A DNA stretch of 9,879 nt from Clostridium sp. CAG:253 (GTDB lineage Bacteria; Bacillota; Clostridia; Lachnospirales; Lachnospiraceae), in NCBI GenBank assembly GCA_000436755.1, contig FR887263.1:1-9879 (forward strand), written 5' to 3'. Below, in pieces: positions 7,255-9,879 of this stretch. Positions within the stretch are counted from its first letter, which is position 1. Every line of letters begins with the position of its first letter. The notes below the pieces were generated by a model. The model was not told where the DNA came from and ran no database searches. It saw only the letters and a program-made list of their open reading frames with translations. The translations under genes were made by a program, and so were the position numbers.

Positions 7255-8244
7255 ATGATTACATTAAATGATTATTTGTATTCAGGAGATACGGTTTTTC
7301 GTATAATACAGAAGTATATTGAAGATTTGAGAAAAGATGCGAAAGAAACACGCAATGAAGTAGACATGATGCATTGCAATTTTCTTGTACAGATTTTGGA
7401 GCTTCTTGAACACAATGAATTTTTGACGGTACAGTCACAGAAGATAAGAGACTTTTATATGTACATGGCAAAGGAGTATCCATATCTTGCCTTTACATTT
7501 AAAGGTCGTATAAAGTCTTTGATTCGTGCCGAGGAAAAGTTCAACGGTTATATTGTTGAGTATATTTATGATTATTATATGAAAAACAGGAAATTTCCGC
7601 CTGTTTCGGACCTCAAAAACAAATTAAGCTGTTTTAGGGATATAATAGCGTACAGAATTGTTATTTCAATGCCTAAATGTCATTTGAAGCAGGGAGAGGA
7701 TAAGGATGAACAAGAGATAAAAATTTTGTATGAGATAGCAAATATTCTTCTTGGTTTTTTGGAGGAAAGAGGTTTTACGGCAGAACCGGTAAGAGGTGTG
7801 GCAGTGAGTCATTCAAAACTGCTTAACGATGACGTAAGACCATATTACAGAGATTATATATCAGATGACAAAAGCAGTGAGTATCAATCACTTCACATCA
7901 CATTTTTTGATAATATTGCACGCTGTTTTATGGAAGTACAGCTTAGAACAAAAACTATGGACGATAATGCAGAGATAGGACCGGCAAATCATTTGGGATA
8001 TGAAAAAAAGCAGGAGCATGAAAGAGCAAGAAGGGACATGATTCCAAAAGGTGAATGTATTTATTTTGATGAGGCTTATGAAAGAGGCATGAAACTTCAG
8101 CAGCTTGAACTTTCAAAACTTGATGTAAATATGTTTGCGGCGGTAAATAACAGTCTGATAAATGATGGCTGCGGTCTTTATCGAGGAAGACAGATTCTTC
8201 CGTATGAGCATTTGTCGAGGTTTCAAAATGACCTGAGAAGTTAA
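7255..8244 (+). CDS. RelA/SpoT-fold (p)ppGpp synthetase, synthetase-only
   Basis: Probably transfers pyrophosphate from ATP to GDP or GTP, making the stringent-response alarmone. The 329-residue chain has the synthetase motifs in order: KGRIKSLIRAEEKF (83-96; R85 and K87 of the ATP-site RxKS), FRDIIAYRIVI (127-137; D129 as metal ligand), SEYQSLHITF (208-217; Y210 and H214 of the G-loop) and EVQLRTKTMDDNAE (227-240; E227 catalytic). The usual NGYQSLH is SEYQSLH, a small change. There is no HD hydrolase domain and no TGS or ACT domain. About 80 N-terminal residues precede the catalytic fold and about 75 follow it, longer than RelQ/RelP-type small synthetases. GAGGA lies 5 bases before the ATG. 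It sits 28 bases behind cfa under the same promoter. Product specificity (ppGpp, pppGpp or pGpp) cannot be told. Confidence 0.85.
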   Translation: MITLNDYLYSGDTVFRIIQKYIEDLRKDAKETRNEVDMMHCNFLVQILELLEHNEFLTVQSQKIRDFYMYMAKEYPYLAFTFKGRIKSLIRAEEKFNGYIVEYIYDYYMKNRKFPPVSDLKNKLSCFRDIIAYRIVISMPKCHLKQGEDKDEQEIKILYEIANILLGFLEERGFTAEPVRGVAVSHSKLLNDDVRPYYRDYISDDKSSEYQSLHITFFDNIARCFMEVQLRTKTMDDNAEIGPANHLGYEKKQEHERARRDMIPKGECIYFDEAYERGMKLQQLELSKLDVNMFAAVNNSLINDGCGLYRGRQILPYEHLSRFQNDLRS

Positions 8245-8266
8245 AAAGGAGAGGAGAAGATTGTGT

Positions 8267-8625
8267 ATGAGAAAAGGAAGTTTTAAAAAGATGCTGTCGA
8301 TTTTTATAGCGACAACTATGATGATTACAGGTTTAGCTTCAGGAACTGTAAAAAATTAACAGGCCGCTGCAGCGGCGAAAAAGGCAGGGGTAAGTTTTAA
8401 AAGTGCCGCTTATACTGTGTAGGAGGGCAAAACACTTGCACTTAAGGGCAGGATTACAAGAAAAATCAGGTTAAAGGAGCTAAAAAGTATACATCAAAAA
8501 CCATTCAGACAAAAGTGAAAGTTGTGGCAAAGGAAGTTGACAAGTATTGTTTAAATGATGAGATGTATGTCATTATAAATATTCACTGGGACAATGGCTG
8601 GTGGGGAATGTTTGGTGATGTTAAT
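8267..8625 (+). pseudogene. Decayed gene for a secreted protein with a GH5 (endoglucanase-like) fragment
   Basis: ATG 8267, with GAGGAG 10 bases upstream, opens a good Sec signal peptide: MRKGSFKK, then the hydrophobic LSIFIATTMMITGLASG. TAA at 8357 interrupts it, but the frame continues sensibly as QAAAAKKAGVSFKSAAYTV, is stopped again by TAG at 8420, and continues EGKTLALK, typical of the N-terminal beta-rich domain of clostridial surface proteins. Coding sense then moves to another frame (about 8446 onward). There, MYVIINIHWDNGWW (8563-8604) resembles the beta-strand of family 5 glycoside hydrolases that ends in a conserved histidine. The reading runs into the terminator at 8626 with no catalytic domain left. 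I infer an ancestral secreted beta-glucanase that lost most of its length through stops and deletions. The GH5 match is from memory of the motif and needs a search. Confidence 0.65.
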
Positions 8626-8670
8626 AAAAAGACCGTATACCTTTTAAGTAGAGGGTATACGGTCTTTTTT
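8626..8670. terminator. Strong bidirectional intrinsic terminator
   Basis: AAAAAGACCGTATACC (8626-8641) pairs perfectly with 8654-8669, giving a 16-bp stem with a 12-base loop. T-tracts lie on the 3' side of each strand (six T on plus, five on minus). It can end the cfa/alarmone-synthetase transcript and the bioB transcript arriving from the other side, 69 bases past the bioB stop. Bases 8671-8738 hold nothing further that I can see. Confidence 0.88.
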
Positions 8671-8738
8671 GTCTTTTTGGATATTAAATTTTTTACTATT
8701 TTGATAAAAGTTTATATGTCTATAAAATTAAAATGATT

Positions 8739-9713
8739 TTATTTCATGTATTCAGGTGTGACATCTCTTCCCATGCCTGAGAACAGCTTTTTGTCACTTT
8801 CTATGGTAGAACCTGATGTTGTAAGCATATTTCCTGTAATTGTTGCACTTGCTCCACCAGAGAATGCAGCTTCACCATCATTTGTGATAAGTGCACGTCC
8901 GGCAGCAAGACGGACATTTGCTTCAGGATTTATATATCTGAAGAATGCAATTGTTCTTAATATGTCATTTTCTGAGAGCTGTTCAAGATTTTCAAGCGGT
9001 GTGCCGGGGATTGGCATCAAAGCGTTGATAGGAATAGACATGATACCTAATTCGGCAAGTGAAACTGCCATATCAAGTCTGTCTTCCCAAGTCTCACCCA
9101 TACCGATTATGCCTCCTGAACAGACACAAAAGCCTTCTTCCTGAGCAGCTTTGATAGTTGCAATTTTTTCATCATATGTATGAGTTGTACATATATTCGG
9201 AAAGTTCCTTCGTGATGTTTCTATATTGTCATGGTAGCTTGTAACGCCAGCTTCATGGAGTCTGTGGAACTGTTCTTTAGTGAGAAAGCCAAGAGAAGCA
9301 CATAAATCAAGTTTGCATTCTTTGTGCATTGTTTCATATGCATCTATAGCTTTTTCAAAATCTTCACCAGAAAGGCTTCTTCCTGCTGTAACTATAGCAA
9401 AGCGGTCAACACCTTCTTTTTCATTTGCAAGAGCCTCGGCAAGTATTTTTTCTTTTGGAAGAAAGTCATATACTTCACAGTTTGTGTGATTGTGAGCAGA
9501 CTGCGCACAGTATTTACAATCTTCGCCGCATCTGCCGCTTCGTCCGTTGATTATCGTGCAAAGGTCAACTTTATCGCCACAGAAATATTCACGTATTTTA
9601 TCAGCACCTTCTAAAAGTTCATTGAGTTCACAGTCGATGAAAAACGACAAATCATCTTCTCTTGTAAGTCTTTTTCCGTTAATTATGTCATCAGCAAGTT
9701 TTTTTAAATCCAT
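8739..9713 (-). CDS. bioB: Biotin synthase (radical SAM), with a changed auxiliary-cluster ligand
   Basis: Inserts sulfur into dethiobiotin to make biotin. The 324-residue chain has the radical-SAM cluster motif CGEDCKYC (C62, C66, C69), preceded by TIINGRSGR. E. coli BioB binds its sulfur-donating [2Fe-2S] cluster through C97, C128, C188 and R260. By motif alignment C128 is C138 (DLCASLG), C188 is C198 (CVCSGGIIGMGE) and R260 is R268 (VRLAAGR). The C97 position is A106 (RFAIVTAGR), not cysteine. Extra cysteines at C52, C175 (PNICTTHTY) and C196 could replace it. Other family motifs are intact: HDNIETS (161-167) and NALMPIPGTPLE (230-241). An AAGAGG site lies 6 bases before the ATG. No other bio genes are in the window. 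Identity is secure; cluster type is open. Confidence 0.95.
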   Translation of the reverse strand: MDLKKLADDIINGKRLTREDDLSFFIDCELNELLEGADKIREYFCGDKVDLCTIINGRSGRCGEDCKYCAQSAHNHTNCEVYDFLPKEKILAEALANEKEGVDRFAIVTAGRSLSGEDFEKAIDAYETMHKECKLDLCASLGFLTKEQFHRLHEAGVTSYHDNIETSRRNFPNICTTHTYDEKIATIKAAQEEGFCVCSGGIIGMGETWEDRLDMAVSLAELGIMSIPINALMPIPGTPLENLEQLSENDILRTIAFFRYINPEANVRLAAGRALITNDGEAAFSGGASATITGNMLTTSGSTIESDKKLFSGMGRDVTPEYMK

Positions 9714-9824
9714 AATGTGCCTCTTTTCTTTTGTCTTAATAATAAATAGAGCAAACTGTAGAGAAAGTCTGCTCTTTTGTGGGTTAGAGTACTGCTTGAA
9801 AAGTATTAAATCAGAGCAGTAACA
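9714..9824 (-). promoter_or_regulatory. bioB 5' leader with competing RNA stems
   Basis: The predicted leader is about 110 bases. Four short segments can pair in alternative ways. The 5' segment at 9813-9821 can pair with 9790-9796 (TACTGCT/AGCAGTA, 7 bp) or with 9769-9775 (CTGCTCT/AGAGCAG, 7 bp). Segment 9770-9775 can instead pair with 9748-9753 (6 bp). The first and third pairings can coexist and exclude the second. No known riboswitch consensus is recognised, and no strong U-run follows the last stem. Confidence 0.3.
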
Positions 9825-9830
9825 AGTGTT

Positions 9831-9859
9831 ATTATATAGGTATAAAAAAGAAATGTCAA
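9831..9859 (-). promoter_or_regulatory. Full-consensus sigma-A promoter of bioB
   Basis: On the minus strand: TTGACA (9859-9854), exactly 17 bases, TATAAT (9836-9831). Both boxes match the consensus fully. Such a strong promoter usually needs repression, which fits the operator-like repeat covering the -35. Confidence 0.9.
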
Positions 9860-9879
9860 CCTTTAAAAATAAAAGGTTG
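9854..9879. promoter_or_regulatory. Candidate BirA (biotin repressor) operator, right half cut by window edge
   Basis: Plus strand TGTCAAC (9854-9860), then 15 bases, then GTTG (9876-9879) at the window end. The visible part is a perfect 8-bp inverted repeat, CAACCTTT (9857-9864) against AAAGGTTG (9872-9879). The Gram-positive BirA box is TGTTAAC-N14/15-GTTAACA from memory. Here the left half differs by one base and the spacing fits. It covers the bioB -35 box, the right place for repression. The last three bases of the right half are outside the window. Confidence 0.55.

Noticed and set aside
8357..8422. TAA and TAG in the secreted-protein remnant as recoded codons
   Set aside because: Other genes in the window use TAA, TAG and TGA as normal stops, and the remnant also has a frame change and lost domain, so decay explains it better.
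8515..8736. 73-codon open frame downstream of the alarmone synthetase
   Set aside because: It begins at an internal GTG without a ribosome site and reads straight through the strong terminator at 8626-8670. It is treated as part of the decayed secreted-protein gene.

Overview
The window looks like chromosomal DNA of a low-GC Gram-positive anaerobe, most probably a Lachnospiraceae-type gut or rumen clostridium. The reasons are strong AT bias, AGGAGG-type ribosome sites, sigma-A-like promoters, an Ig-like surface protein, the remnant of a secreted glycoside hydrolase, and proteins (xanthine phosphoribosyltransferase, NCS2 permease, one-chain ThrE-type exporter, clostridial-type BioB) that resemble homologues from that family. 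The assignment rests on remembered resemblance; no search was run.

Layout. (1) 1-624 (+): 3' end of a surface protein with Ig-like modules, then an intrinsic terminator. (2) 845-2812 (+): a purine-salvage pair, xpt and an NCS2 xanthine/uracil-type permease. A 19-bp perfect palindrome lies just upstream, and no purine riboswitch is recognisable. (3) 2874-3704 (+): a NYN-domain protein (PIN-like RNase fold) with an acidic linker and a C-terminal OST-HTH/LOTUS-like domain. (4) 3760-5088 (+): a ThrE-family threonine/serine exporter. (5) 5056-5880 (-): an unrecognised soluble protein whose 3' end overlaps the exporter gene tail-to-tail by 33 bp. A terminator-like hairpin for the exporter transcript lies inside this opposing gene. 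(6) 5881-6060: a very AT-rich divergent promoter region. (7) 6061-8244 (+): a two-gene unit of a cyclopropane-fatty-acid synthase-type methyltransferase and a RelA/SpoT-fold alarmone synthetase with no hydrolase domain. (8) 8267-about 8625 (+): a decayed gene for a secreted protein, with a signal peptide, two in-frame stops, a frame change and a short glycoside hydrolase family 5-like stretch. It ends in a strong hairpin that can serve both strands. (9) 8739-9713 (-): bioB, with a full-consensus promoter whose -35 box lies inside one half of what looks like a BirA (biotin repressor) operator cut by the window edge.

How the genes fit together. xpt and the permease import xanthine-type bases and convert them to nucleotides. 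The cfa/alarmone-synthetase unit pairs membrane-lipid modification with a stress nucleotide, a plausible stationary-phase pairing. bioB makes the last step of biotin synthesis and appears biotin-regulated. It lacks the cysteine equivalent to E. coli Cys97, a ligand of the sulfur-donating cluster, which suggests a non-classical auxiliary cluster. I found no complete novel system, mobile element, CRISPR array or RNA gene. The best leads are the BioB ligand change, the edge-cut BirA-like operator with its structured leader, the GH5-like pseudogene and the NYN-LOTUS protein.
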